Assembly: GCF_030269925.1 (NCBI RefSeq)
Contig: NC_085119.1
Location: forward strand, 16,279,001 to 16,343,000
Source of the DNA: Bombyx mori
Taxonomy: Eukaryota; Arthropoda; Insecta; Lepidoptera; Bombycidae
Direction: 5' to 3'
DNA length: 64,000 nt
In this document: positions 21,712 through 33,999 of the stretch, one piece after another
Layout of the letters: each line of letters begins with the position of its first letter
Numbering within the stretch: position 1 is the stretch's first letter
The notes under the pieces: generated by a model
What the model was told of the DNA's origin: nothing
The model's database searches: none
The model's input: only the letters and a program-made list of their open reading frames with translations
Position numbers and translations under genes: made by a program

Positions 21712-21897
21712 AATTTCTCGCCGGATCTTCTCAGAGGGTCGCGATTCCGGCCCGGTGGTAGATTCTGCGAAGCACTGCTCTTGCTAGGGCTAGTGATATC
21801 AAATTCGCCAAGCTGAGCGCCGTGAGCTTGCCTACACGTTAGATGAACCTAATATAATAAACACCTCGAGGCTAATAGGATAAGTAGAAAAAAAAAC
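21712..21897 (+). repeat. LINE tail, family 3, plus orientation
   Basis: TCTCGCCGGATCTTCTCAGA to GGATAAGTAGAAAAAAAAA matches the 3' end of the 29255-30412 element, with its A tail. Confidence 0.85.
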
Positions 21898-23572
21898 AGT
21901 TTTAGAGAGAGCTAATAACATATTTGTAATATAAATAAAACTATTTTTACGGTATAATCTCCCGTTTTTTATTCCTGTATGGTTATTTCCGACGATTTTA
22001 TATTATTACTTTCGTATATATTCGGATATTTATACATTTATATTAACAGAAAATTTTAAACATTATATTTACTTTATTTTAAAACTTATACCTTATACTA
22101 CGTTATATTTGTTTTATATAATTGTCATCACTAAAAAAACGTCTAAATATTATCTATCGGTTTATAATGTAACGGCGATCTACATTTGTGAACTACTTCC
22201 GTATTTATTGAATTGATTAAAAAAATGCGACCGAAATATCGTAAACGTTGTTTATATTTAAAATTTGAAAAAACATTCCAAATCAAAATATAATTATTTT
22301 CGTATTTGTATGTATTCAATTTGCTTATGTCAATTTATAGACATATACATAACCTTCAGACGTCATTTGATTGATGACATTTAAATGTCAAACGTAAACT
22401 CAAACTGTGTACCTACACATCAAGTTGACATTTCAGAGTGCAATGTTGCCAGCATCAAATTAAGGCGGTCAGTCTAGATTACACGGCGGATAAACGTTAG
22501 TCTAGAGCTTGTTAGAGAGCGCCTTCATTAGTGTTTGCTTTCGAGTGGAGAGAAAAAATAAACTTTGGCCTCGGTCTGCGCTCTGATGGGAGTAACAGCG
22601 GTTAATGTTCATTTAGTTTGTTTATAGATATGCGATTCGTTAGAGCGATGAAAATCGAGTCTGGAATACTATGAGGATCGGTACTTATTTAAAGAAATAT
22701 TTATTTATGAATGTTTACCATCATAGGCAGTTGAGCAGACAGCCGATTGTGGTAGGTTGTTACTGTCGCCCATGGACATTAGCAAGGCTAAGGGCATAGA
22801 CAAGTCACCCCTGAAGATACAAGACAAAATATACCAAGATGGCCACCCTTGAAATACAGGTTTGTTCAATTGTTAAAGAAAATAAGTAAGATAAACTAGA
22901 ATTCTTGAAATTATCTCAGAGCTACACTATCTATTAATTATCTTAAGGCCTAGTTTGGCTAAAACAGATCTATTATATTTCTTTAAACGAAAATAAAACT
23001 CGAAAATTCGATGTTACTGTAATGTGGGATGATCGTGGTGAGGTGTGATAAACTCAATTTTAAATTGCATTAAATAAAACTTTGATTATCTAACTACGCA
23101 CCGCAAACACTGAAAAGTTTCAACACCAAAAACAAAACGAAATAAACCGGTAAATAACGAAAAAAAAAACACCAAACAAACAAAACCGAGATAAACAATC
23201 AATCAAACACTATCTTGTTTCTAAACAATTCATTGTATAAATCCATTAAATTAATTACCAAACGTTCGTAGAGCCGTGACTTTATTTATTACGTTCGTTA
23301 TCATTCATTGAATCTCACGATAGCAGGGAGCTTTGTAAATTGGAAGTAAAATGCTGGGGACGTGATCAATGCTGTACTTACACGTAAACGGTGAAGCGAA
23401 TTAGCCTTCTAACCGGTATGCAGTTAAAGTAGCGATTGATTTCCGTGTCTTTGGGGAAGTGAAAGTGTCTTCAACGACTCCAGGTATTTAGATGTGGTGG
23501 TTCCTGGATGTTTCCAGCAATATACGAGGTAAAATACGTACCTAGACGTACCAGATCCCGGATACTGATATT
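21898..23572. other. AT-rich non-coding stretch with one worn repeat
   Basis: No gene seen. A degenerate family 2 tail can be followed at about 22718-22805 (GTTGAGCAGACAGCCG, TCGCCCATGGACATTAGCAA). The remainder is AT-rich. Confidence 0.5.
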
Positions 23573-23729
23573 TGAAGGGTGGGGCAGCCGTTGTAACTAT
23601 ACTGAGACCTTAGAACTTAGATCTCAAGGTGGGTGGCGCATTTATGTTGTAGATGTCTATGGGCTCCAGTAGCCACTTAACACCAGGTGGGCTGTGAGCT
23701 CGTCCACCCATTTAAGCAATAAAAAAAAC
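23573..23729 (+). repeat. BMC1/Bm1-type repeat, 5'-truncated
   Basis: TTGAAGGGTGGGGCAGCCGT to CATTTAAGCAATAAAAAAAA, about the last 155 bp of the family with an A tail. Confidence 0.9.
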
Positions 23730-24570
23730 TGAATAAATTTTTTTTTTTTGCGACCCCGATTGAGAATAGAACCACGAGAACACTCGATTACTGTACCAAC
23801 AAGGAAAAAAATATTATTTTAGTTTTTTTTTTATATTTTAACATGGCCTTTATATTAGTTAAAAGTATAAAAAATAAATATGTCCAATTTCCATTTCAGT
23901 CCCTACGTGTTTGTCAGAAGCGGACAATAGGGTTGGATGCTGCGTATATTTCGGTACTGACTACGTCAGATCAAAGATAGTCGGGACCGAACTTCATTAA
24001 CCTCAGCCCGGCCATTAATTAACCATAATAGAAACAAACAAAACGAAATTCTAACAGATAAATGGGCCAAGATAGTTATTTAATTGTCTTATCTAAGCCT
24101 CTCCTTGGGGGTATAGTATTGTCGATGAGGGAAATTTGACGAAGGTTTTAATTCAAAGTTTGATTTAAAGTCAAAGAGTCCACTGAGAATGGCCTGTCCG
24201 GCTTTGCATCTGTGATTACAGAGACCTACCTACTTTTAGCTGTAATTACTCCAATCCCAATCAATAATACCCTCTCCTCAATGATTATCCTGTCTACCGA
24301 TCCCAATCTTACTAACATCCTGATATTAGTAAGATTTGACATCCCAAGCTCTTAGGAATATTACGAGTTCCAATTCACACTTCAACGTAGCATTAACTCT
24401 AAGATATCTATGGGCTACCGGAAAACATAGTAGGAGATGTCTCGAACCTGAGATTTTTATTGGGTGGCTCGTATGACGGAGTCGCAGCTTGCACATACGA
24501 ATCTTTCCTTAACAACTACCTTGGATCTCAGTGAATTTCAATTGACACATAAAAAATTTACACTAAATTT

Positions 24571-24798
24571 AGGTTTTTTTTATTGCTTACTTGGGTGAAC
24601 GAGTTCACGGCCCCCCTGATGTTAAGTGGTTACCGGAACCCAGACATCTACCACGTAAATGCCACCACCCACCTTGAGACATGCGTTCTAAAGTCTCACT
24701 TTTAACTATCGCTGAAACGCATTACTGCTTAATGGCAGAAATAGCCAAGGTGGTGGTACCTACCCGTGCGGACTCACAAGACGTCCTACCACCAGTAG
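24571..24798 (-). repeat. BMC1/Bm1-type interspersed repeat
   Basis: A T run, then TTGCTTACTTGGGTGAACGA to GACGTCCTACCACCAGTA. It is more diverged than most copies and has a small deletion in the middle. Confidence 0.88.
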
Positions 24799-26259
24799 TG
24801 ATAATCTTTTTCAAGCCAAACCATCATCGAACTAGTGAGGGACTTTTCTATTGTTGAACAGAGATACAACATCAATATTCGCGGCGTAAACCGTCCCCAT
24901 TTAGAATAATGCGGATTCATTTCGCGTTTACGTCTCAACTTCTGTCAAAGTTTCAATTCGGACCGGATCCCCCCTTTTCTTCTAATGAACGATTCACGAA
25001 CGAGATTCGTTGTTCGTGAAATAATGTTTTGTTTAATTGAGCGATGCGACAACGCGATTATGTAACAATGAAGACGCTAACGTTTTAATAAAGAAGAGAT
25101 GAATTGGTTTTAGTACTTTTAAGAGTAGTTAAAGTGAAACGATTTACGATTCTAAATCGGATTTCACGTTGAAAAAGAAATAAATGAACCCATATATGTC
25201 ACCGTAATCCGCAACGCTGCCTACACGAAGCAAGCACCAGTGAATTAATTTAAATGCATTATTCTATCCAACCAAAGATAAACATATTTTTTTTAAATTC
25301 CCAAACTCGAATAGTGCAAATTCTTTACAACTTAAAAATTGTGTATATTATGTTTTCTAAGTGTTATTTGTCGATGTTATTTATTAATATCGATTAGAAA
25401 ATGCTTTAAATACAATTCATTCACTTTAGCACTCCAGACAGCATCACGACCCAAATTCTCATTCCCTTACAACTTCTGTTACTAATGCCAAATTCAAATG
25501 TAATATTTTGTTTATTTTAATGGTAGCAGTATTTATGGCCATACTATGTAAATTTTAAAGAAATGTTATATTCAACTGAAGACATTTTATTAAACTAGAC
25601 ATCAGATACAACGTGAGAGTTATGTGATAAAATATTACGTATTCTATTTAAATAAAATAAAAAAATTGCTTGTTTTTTTAACGAAATTATATTTAGAAAT
25701 ATAATTCCAAAAAATCATGAAATGTATGTGTGTTCACTCGTAAAGAAACTGATATATGAAATTTAAAAAATTTATAATCAAAATGGAAAATATAATTTCC
25801 ATGTTTGAACAAAACGTTTTTGAACAAAACTGATTTTCGAGTTCCAAAGAACTAGTAGACATAAAACATTTCACGGTACTGTAACATAGTGACGCGTTCT
25901 CTGTCCGTTTGAAATGGTCATAATTTCGTGGTTGCTTTTTTACTAAAAGCGAGCGACGGAGCAGCGATGCCCTGATAGAGATTGATGATATCCCACCCCC
26001 GGGTCATTGAGCTCACCCGATTACGGACCGGAGGGTATTCGCATATATCCAAATTACCACTGGTGATGGACGTTTCTTACCTAGATAACTACTCACATGT
26101 AAACGTACTCTTTATTTTGCATTCAATATTACTTATCTTTCCAAACGGGATTTTTGTAAATTGGAAACAAACAAGCAGTGTTCTTATAGGTAACACGATA
26201 CGGCATTCCGTGGCTAATTACCCGGACTCATTCTATCTTTAAAAAAAAAACAATGACAG
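24799..26259. other. AT-rich non-coding stretch
   Basis: No gene or recognised repeat seen. Short open frames such as 25982-26242 show no family features. Confidence 0.5.
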
Positions 26260-26900
26260 CTGCGTCGCGTCACGAGCGATGCGCATTTGTCAACGCGCTG
26301 CAATGCCCGCCATCTTGAATCTGGAGTGGTATTCGACACCGACTGAGTGGCCCATCCACGCGTCCTCAGACAAGTGCTGCTATTATACAGGCGCGCGAGA
26401 AAATACGCATCTCCTTTGCGTAATTGGGCGCGAACCCTTCACGCGCAAAAACTTATGAAATATTGCTTACGTCACGATGCAGCCGATAGGTAAAAGAGCG
26501 GGCGAGGCGAGGGCTCTCAATTGCCGGCAAAATCATATCGCGTATGAAATAAATCAGCTGTTCCGGGGTGCCCCGGGACGGATCGCGTTACACCCCCGAT
26601 TTGTGAGGTTATTTGCATTTCGATATAAAATGGCGGCCGCGGTGGGATTTGACGTGACGTTGACAGGTGTGCGGGCTGTCATAGCGTGGTTTGTTTTTAA
26701 CGGATCGTTGCTGTGGGGAGTGATTAATAGCTTTTTAGACAGATACGTATCTCTGTACATACATACTGGAGCACGACCCTATACGGACTACGAAATCTTT
26801 ATGTTTTATCTGCTTCATCGTATTATAAACATTGTTTGGTCACGACATTCATTACAGTCAAGCAAAGCTGCATCTAAAACTTTTTTTACAAAGAATTAGG
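26260..26900. promoter_or_regulatory. CpG-rich block with octamer and YY1/Pho-like motifs
   Basis: This block is CpG-rich against an AT-rich background. It contains GCCATCTTG (26309-26317), ATTTGCAT (26611-26618) and AAAATGGCGGC (26627-26637). The GCCAT-type sites are known for YY1/Pho, which mark TATA-less promoters and Polycomb elements. A 140-codon frame (26477-26899, plus) crosses it but resembles no family I know. It could be a promoter for an upstream teneurin transcript or for a non-coding RNA. This is inference from motifs only. Confidence 0.3.
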
Positions 26901-28448
26901 ATGAGAATTATCCAAAAATATAACACGCCGAAAAAACTTTATCGTATGTTATAAATACATTTTAAAAGCCTTAAAATTTGTATGTACAAAAAATAGGCGG
27001 CATTTTATAGTGCGTTTGTCAACCAAATTTCATTTTGTTTTTTGCTTAATAACTATCCATCAGTGTTAAGTAGTATAGCAATAATTTGTTTTTGGTAAAT
27101 GTTGTTTTAAACGTTTATTAATTCAAATCTTGATGTATCAATGATGATATTTAAAACTCCAGCGTCAGGCGACTATTATTTAATAATACATTTTTAAAAT
27201 ATTTAAGCAACAGTTAAACTGCAAGGTGAAAGTTCCGACGATACGAGCTTCCTTTGTATATAAAAAAAAAACTGAAAAAAGCAAGGATTTAAGCTCTTGA
27301 CCTCTAATAGCCTTCGCAGCCTAACAATGTAAATGGAAGAGCTATCTGAAGGCCTCGGAAAGTAATCGAATACTGTGTCAGCGGAGTCTGAAAGGTCTAT
27401 CGATATAAACATCGGATTCGGGTATGCATAAGGGTCAAGCACACTCGGTCTTTTGTACCCGAATAGATATAGCGCTGTGTGCATTAGTGAGGGTCGGTTT
27501 TCTTGCCGGTCGTCCGCGGGAGCCGTCCGCCTCTTCCGGGGTGGGTTCCGCGGCGAACCGAGATTAAACGCATGTCATTTTGATTTATATCCCGCAATTA
27601 TTACACATCATGCGGGATTGATTGCGCGGGGAATGAAATGCATCAGCAAACAAACTACCAATGCGTTTTGTTTGGATTAATCTAATTAATTGATAGTAAT
27701 CGCATTTGCAATTTCAAAAGTTGTTCTTCATTACAAATTGCTAGGATATAGGGATATAGGGATTTCCTTGACTTTGACAAGCATGACTTAAAAAAGTTCA
27801 GTGTAACAATACGTCTGTTTATATTAGGCTTTTATTTTGTACAAAGCCACACGATAGTGAGGTTAGTTTCTTTAGTATTTTTGCACTAAATTAGTGACAT
27901 GAATGTACTGTGTAGGGTTGTTGGTAAAATATTCGATACTAAAACAACGTTTCACATCTATTATGATGCAAGGTGGAAAGTAAGTGTAAGAAGAAAAGGG
28001 AATTTAAATAGGCGGAAGCGGACGTTTTTCAAACGGAGGTCAGTTCGGTCACGGGGCCCATCCATCTTGCTGGCCGCCGTATCCCAATGTTACATTGACG
28101 AACGATGCCTCTCCGATATGGGAGATGACACAATGCGATGACCCCGAATCCATTTCTAAGACCCCGGTAATAGTTTTTCGGCCCCCCCCCCTCCGCTATC
28201 CGTTGCTCTCCATATTTTATCGGTCCTTTTTATGAGGGTTATATCGGGAATGTGTCATGTTGCTATTCGAGTGGCGGTCAGTGTGCCCGCTTATGTGTAC
28301 ATATTTGATGCAAAAGCGTAAAGGATTGATGATGCTTGTCCCATTTCTATTGGATTGACTCCGATATCTATTTATTTTATAAGGCCTACGATTCTCTTAG
28401 GGTTACCCGATAGATGTTTTTCGGGCCGCGTAAGGAGATTCTAGCCGA
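26901..28448. other. Mixed unique sequence, no gene recognised
   Basis: A second CpG-rich patch at 27480-27620 and another at 28010-28200 with a CCATCTTG motif near 28066. No exon could be supported. A C run of nine lies near 28183. Confidence 0.4.
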
Positions 28449-28857
28449 TACCTTTTTTTTATTGCTCTTGAAGGCAGACGACCATATGACTCACCTGATG
28501 GTGAATGGCTACCATCGCCTATGGACTTCGGCAATGCCAGGGGCAGAGCTAAGCCGTTGTCTAACGTTAATTTAGTTAGTACTGTCCAAAAGCCTCGTTT
28601 GAAGAAGGACATGTCATAGCGCTCGGGAAACATCGTGGAAGGGAGTTCATTCCAAAGCCGGATGGTACGTAGCAAAAAAGATCTCGGGAAACGCTGATTG
28701 TACACGAATAAGTTTATTTGCGAATTTGGGTCGTGTTGTGTATAATAATACACTTGTTTGTTTGATATCGCGATAGACACCCGCAATCCGGGCGTTATTT
28801 GATTATTTAGTTGTAAAAGTTGCTGCAGTGTAACAACATGTCTAACGTAGGCCATTT
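28449..28857 (-). pseudogene. LINE family 2: last coding part and 3' tail
   Basis: Read on the minus strand it gives MAYVRHVVTLQQLLQLNNQI, later SFLLRTIRLWNELPSTMFPE and MSFFKRGFWTVL, then the 3' untranslated part and an A tail (the T run at 28454-28462). R--FLLRT-RLWNELP---F is the usual C-terminal motif of Jockey/CR1-like LINE polyproteins. The element is cut at its 5' side. It shows that the shorter tails listed as family 2 derive from a LINE. Confidence 0.82.
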
Positions 28858-29254
28858 AGTTTTTGTCATGTGGGTGCATTAATGATGTCATCCATCACTT
28901 CATGTTGACAGCTTCGTGCAGATCGAACCGAAACGGGTTTTACTTCTGATGTTTAAATAAAAAAGACGTGCGGCACTCGGAGACTGCCGCGGTAAAGCTA
29001 TTGCATAGCATTTTTTATCAACTTATGCAATTATAAATCGACAATAATAATTTAATATTAAAACAACAATAAAATAAAATTCTTCGACTAAGCGATAGAA
29101 AATGGCACGCCCAACGCATTGTAATGTGATATAATTTTCTATTTTACAATTCCGTTTGTCGCCGATAGATGGCGCTTGACGCAAAAGCTGAATCGCGCTA
29201 TCGTTGTGTTACCCACGAAATTATATCACATATTTTGATAGTGCATAAACCGGT

Positions 29255-30202
29255 CACGTCACAGCCGGAGTCCCGCAAGGCTCCGCCCTCTCCCCGTTAC
29301 TATTCAGTTTGTATATCAATGATATACCCCGGTCTCCGGCGACCCATCTGGCGCTCTTCGCCGATGACACCGCCATCTACTACTCGTGTAGGAAGAAGGC
29401 GTTGCTTCATCGACGACTTCAGACCGCAGCTACCACCATGGGACAGTGGTTCCGGAAGTGGCGCATCGACATCAACCCCACGAAAAGCACAGCGGTGCTC
29501 TTCAAAAGGGGTCGCCCTCCAAACACCACGCTGAGCACCCCCCTCCCGACTAGGCGCGTCAACACCTCCGCTCCCGCCGTTCGCCCAATCACGATGTTCG
29601 ACCAGCCCATACCGTGGGCTCCGAAGGTCAAATATTTAGGCGTCACCCTCGACAGTAGGATGACATTCCGCCCTCACATCAAGACGGTACGCGACCGTGC
29701 CGCCTTCATTCTAGGACGTCTCTACCCGATGATATGTAGGCGAAGTAAAATGTCCCTTAGAAATAAGGTGACACTCTACAAAACTTGCATACGCCCCGTC
29801 ATGACCTATGCAAGTGTAGTGTTCGCTCACGCGGCCCGCACTCACTTAAAGTCATTCCAAATCATTCAATCCCGTTTTTGTAGGATAGCCGTCGGAGCCC
29901 CGTGGTTCGTCAGGAACGTCGACCTCCATGACGACCTGGACTTAGAGTCCACCAGTAAGTATATGCAGTCGGCGTCAATGCGCCACTTCGATAAAGCGGC
30001 ACGACACGAGAACCCTCTCATCGTGGCCGCCGGTAACTACATTCCCGATCCTGCGGACAGAATGGAAAGCAGTCGACGTCGCCCAAAACACGTCATCTCG
30101 GATCCTCCCGATCCACTAACGGTGCTTCTAGGTACTTCAAGCACCGGTCACCGTGCTCGTCGAACCCGTCGCTTGCGACGAAGGGCTCGACGAGTAAACT
30201 AA
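29255..30202 (+). pseudogene. Truncated reverse transcriptase of LINE family 3 (Jockey-like)
   Basis: An open frame enters at the truncation point (TAGVPQGSALSPLLFSLYIN) and runs without a stop to the natural C-terminus. FADDTAIYYS holds the catalytic DD of RT motif C. KYLGVTLDSRMTF and SKMSLRNKVTLYKTCIRPVM are the thumb and downstream motifs of Jockey-like LINEs. The endonuclease and the first RT motifs are missing. It ends RRLRRRARRVN and a stop. It cannot move on its own. Confidence 0.92.
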
Positions 30203-30412
30203 CTCTCAGACACAGCCCACTGAGTGTCTCGCCGGATCTTCTCAGTGGGTCGCGTTTCCGATCCGGTGGTAGATTCTGCGAAGCACGGCTCTTGCTAGGG
30301 TTCATGTTAGCAACGTCATCAGGTTTGAGCTCCGTGAGCTCACCTACAAAAGTTAGGGTTACGCTGACATAGCCTCTCAAGGCTCTCAGCTTAGGTAGGA
30401 AAAAAAAAAAAA
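29255..30412 (+). mobile_element. 5'-truncated LINE, family 3, with target-site duplication
   Basis: CATAAACCGGT occurs immediately before (29244-29254) and after the A tail (30413-30423), so the whole 1,158-bp unit is one retrotransposition event. It has a 3' untranslated part of about 210 bp with a tail of 13 A. The 3' part is identical in type to the short tails at 14311, 21712, 51769, 53565 and 63308. Confidence 0.92.
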
Positions 30413-30423
30413 CATAAACCGGT

Positions 30424-32644
30424 GTCTAGACTTCTTACTTTAAACACTACACAAGCGCAACGTGTGAATGTGTTGAACGCGAGCTACATAGTAGGCGTAG
30501 TGAGGGGTGGAAGGTTATTTACGTTACGGAATTTCATGATTCCGCTCTCAAGCCGCACTCAAGGCCCGCGATAAAATCTATGCAATAGCTTAAAACAACA
30601 ACTGAAAATTTATTTCGAATCAGCTATTGATTGAAGCTGTCTCATTTGAATGTCTGTAAAACTTCTAATACGTTCGATCCGTTTAGTTAATTTCGAAAGA
30701 TACTCAGTAATTGGATCAGCTGTTTTACGTGTCTCAAAGACGCTAGATTGTCTATCTGCTAACGTAATTTCTTTACTGAAACTGTATTCATTACATATAC
30801 GGTCATAGTTACAAGTCTTAACCTGCGGATTTACCACTAAATTTCAGATACAAGCTCCCGGGCAACATGCCCTAATCCAGATTACTAATCATACGGTAAA
30901 CCTATTACCGTTTCGTGTGTGAAGTGTGAAATCGCTCATTCCCATAGGCCGGTGGGCCGTCAGCCAAACGTGTGGCCACGTCCCTATATTATAAGGATTA
31001 AATTCAATTAAAATTCGAAAGAAGAGGAAGAGGCCTTGTTAGACGTAATCTAGTGACTAAATAAAGGCGTGAGTTACTGCCGCGGCCGCACGGATTAAAA
31101 TGGACTTTTCTATATAAAAAATGGGCAATAACCGGGTGTGGAGAGGGCATCCCCGGCGGACACGAACCCTCGCTCTCGGAATTTCATTTGCAAAATTTTC
31201 CTCTGACCAAAACGCGTTATGAACTCCTAAAGCGCGCATCATATAAGTGTAGTAAATTGAATTTCTTGATATGAGTCGTCGGGAGGCTCGCGCCCATAAA
31301 AATACCAATTTTCGGTAATTTTTACGACAGGTACGAATCTCGCTTTCGAGTTAATCCCTCGGAAATGTAGACGCGAGCGAATCGAGAGATAGCGGCGAGC
31401 ATCTACAAGGGTATTCCATCAGGGGGCCGAGTTCGCACCTTCGCATTTTTATGTTTTCATAAATTTCCGTTGAGATCAATATTTTATATTCGCGGCCCGA
31501 CGCGCGGTAAATGGGGATTTTTTTTTGCAAGTTCGCGCGCCGCCCTCCGGCTTATTTATTCGGATGTGGCCCTCGCGAGATTCGCCACTTGTGTCGTTCG
31601 ATACATTTTTCACACGAATAATGTTATCACGTACGGCTCTACGCGTCTCCGTATCGATTATGCACAGTGCTTTCGAGTCTAGTAAATATAGCTAAATCGT
31701 AGGGAGACAAATTTTTAAGCTTTTTCCTTTATTCCTTTACGCGCCGAGATATGACGCTAACGTGTTATGGTTTGGATATTCATTAAAACAGCTACAAACA
31801 GACCGAAGAGGCCAAGATCATATACCAGAATCCTCCTAATACTACTTCACACAACAATCAGCATGAACTAAACTGCGCATTCACTTCTCGTGCGATATCC
31901 TTGGTTTATTTACACAGGGCAATCTTTGTTAAGGCTGATTGCTTTATCCGAGATACGGGTCTGGCTCACGGCTGTCCTGACTGACAAATCCAATGGCAGC
32001 GAACCGGGCAGGCTACCTGGCTCCGTTGATTGGCCGCGACACTTTACTGCTTCGCTTCCAGTCAGTTTTACGACCCCCCCCACCCCTATAGACCGGCCTC
32101 AGGGCGTTTTTACGTGATAAGTATTTTTATTTGTTCGAGAGCTCGGATAAACTGGAGGTTGGCGCGTATTACTTTACCGTAACCCAATCTCTAAGCTTTT
32201 AGGGGCACCTGTCACGTCGCCGGCCTGAAGCGACCTGTTTTTTTTTGTTTGTTAGGTATACATCGTCAGTTTTATAGATTTATCAAATTACAACGGTGTT
32301 TGTTAGGACGTAATCGATGCTATCCGAGTGGGATACGTGAATTGTGTCCGGTCTCCCGTGGTGTCTTTGTTCGGGACGCGAAAAAAATGGATCTGTACAC
32401 GGCCCGCCCGCTGCTAATCCTATTTACGCTGGCAAATAAATTACAGCTCGTGCCTGATAATATATATGGATGATTCCAAATGTGCCATACTAAGTGGGTC
32501 TGTTATATCAACACCTATATATTGCGATTTGTCACTTCGTTGATGTGTAATCTTTATAATAATAAAAAAATAATTTATTGCCTTTCAAACAGATTTATAT
32601 CAATAGATAAATAAAATAAAGAATAGGCAAAAGGAGGTGGCTCA
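30424..32644. other. Unique block, CpG-rich in parts, no gene recognised
   Basis: No repeat family was recognised and no supportable exon was seen. Sub-blocks at 31060-31680 and 31900-32470 are CpG-rich against their surroundings. They hold only short frames that look like chance. Confidence 0.4.
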
Positions 32645-32880
32645 GCTAATGCCATTTCTTCTTCTTCTTGCTTCGGTTTCCTCAATACTGAGGGTCGTGA
32701 CCACCTCCTTGCGACAAGAGTTTATTACGGACTATTCCACGCCATTTGCCTCTATCTGCCGCCGAGTGTAGAGCATCGTGAACTGTGGTGTCGAGGGTAG
32801 TGCGGATCTGGTCACTCCAACGTGTCGGGCCTCTCTCGTGGTCTTCTTCCGTTCACCTTGCCAATCACTATTAGCTTCTC
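32645..32880 (-). pseudogene. LINE polyprotein C-terminus, frameshifted
   Basis: On the minus strand GKVNGRRPRERP shifts frame into GPTRWSDQIRTTLDTTVHDA and ADRGKWRGIVRNKLL, ending at a stop near 32682. RWSDQI and the ADR--WR-IV motif are the C-terminal end of a LINE polyprotein. A GAA-rich tail follows at about 32655-32672. Confidence 0.75.
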
Positions 32881-33042
32881 CAAGCTGCCGTGATCCTGAA
32901 GCAGTAATTCTAATGCCGTTAAAAGTCGATAAATCGAAAGGGCTGATCTTCAGTCACCCCCGCTTCTCTTTGGATATATTATGTCATATCGCTGTTTTGG
33001 CTGTGGATACGATGCAAAAAAATCTAGTTGTTTTTATATATA

Positions 33043-33452
33043 CTAGAGGTCCCGCAGTAGTCGAAATTCGACTATAATTAATTGGAATTGTAAGTTTGTA
33101 CACTATTATGATTGTATTTTATACTTCTATAATCACAAATTTCGCCAAGACTACACAGTTAACAAAGACAAACAATATTTAATCTATTCTCAATTTGACA
33201 ACAGACGTCAAGAACAAAAGTTTGACAATAAATAGTATGCATGCGTGTGTGCGTCAAATACACGGTATGTAAAGTGTGTAATATTTTCTTTATTTATTTA
33301 ATGTATCTTTTATGCATTATTTTAAAAAAATATTGGCATTGTGCACTTCTTCTCTATACTCTCTATAAGTGTGGAAAATTTCATACTCCTCCGTCCGCGC
33401 AATCTTCGTAAAAAGGGATACAAAGTTTTTGCTTCACGTATTAATATATAGA
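33043..33452 (-). mobile_element. Non-autonomous Helitron, family B, minus orientation
   Basis: It mirrors 20788-21205. CTAG at 33043-33046 is the 3' end, then comes the TAGTCGAAATTCGACTA hairpin, and the 5' TC is the GA at 33451-33452. Both ends sit between A and T. The hairpin here is a perfect palindrome. Confidence 0.92.
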
Positions 33453-33718
33453 TTTACTGAGAGCTCACGACGCATCTGGAGTTAAGTGCTGACCATGAGA
33501 CTTGAGGTTATGTCTCGATTGTTTAGGAAATATGCACGTTATAAATTTTGCGGGTAGGATTTCTGTTACACGATGTTATTCGTTCTTCGAAAAGGTCATT
33601 CGTAAGCGTGTGCTAACAACGTATTTCATTAGACTGATTGGGGGTCACCGGGTTCGAACACCGTCGCATTCACATAGATACACCGCCTACTATTCGTTGG
33701 GCCAGAACGACTTCACTT

Positions 33719-33999
33719 AATTTGCGTAATTACTGGTGGTAGGACGTCTTGTGAGGCCGCACGGATAGGTACCATCACCCAGCCTATTTCTGTCGTGAAG
33801 CAGTAAAGCGTTTCGGTTTGAAGGGTGGGGCAGCCGTTGTAACTGTACTGAGATAAAAAAAAAAAAACTATACTAAGACCTTACAACTCATATCTCAAGG
33901 TAGGTGGCGGCATTTAGGTTGTAGATGCCTATGGGCTCCGGGAGCCACTTAACATCAGGTGTGTGAGCTCGTCTACCCGGCTAATCAATACAAAAAAAC
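33719..33999 (+). repeat. BMC1/Bm1-type repeat with internal poly-A
   Basis: TTGCGTAATTACTGGTGGTA to GGCTAATCAATACAAAAAAA. At 33850-33870 the text ACTGAGAT-A(13)-CTATACTAAGACC repeats ACTATACT around an A run, so a short tailed copy may be inserted in the middle. Confidence 0.88.

Noticed and set aside
26477..26899. 140-codon open frame, plus strand
   Set aside because: No domain, signal or family resemblance. It lies in a CpG-rich block where long frames arise by chance.
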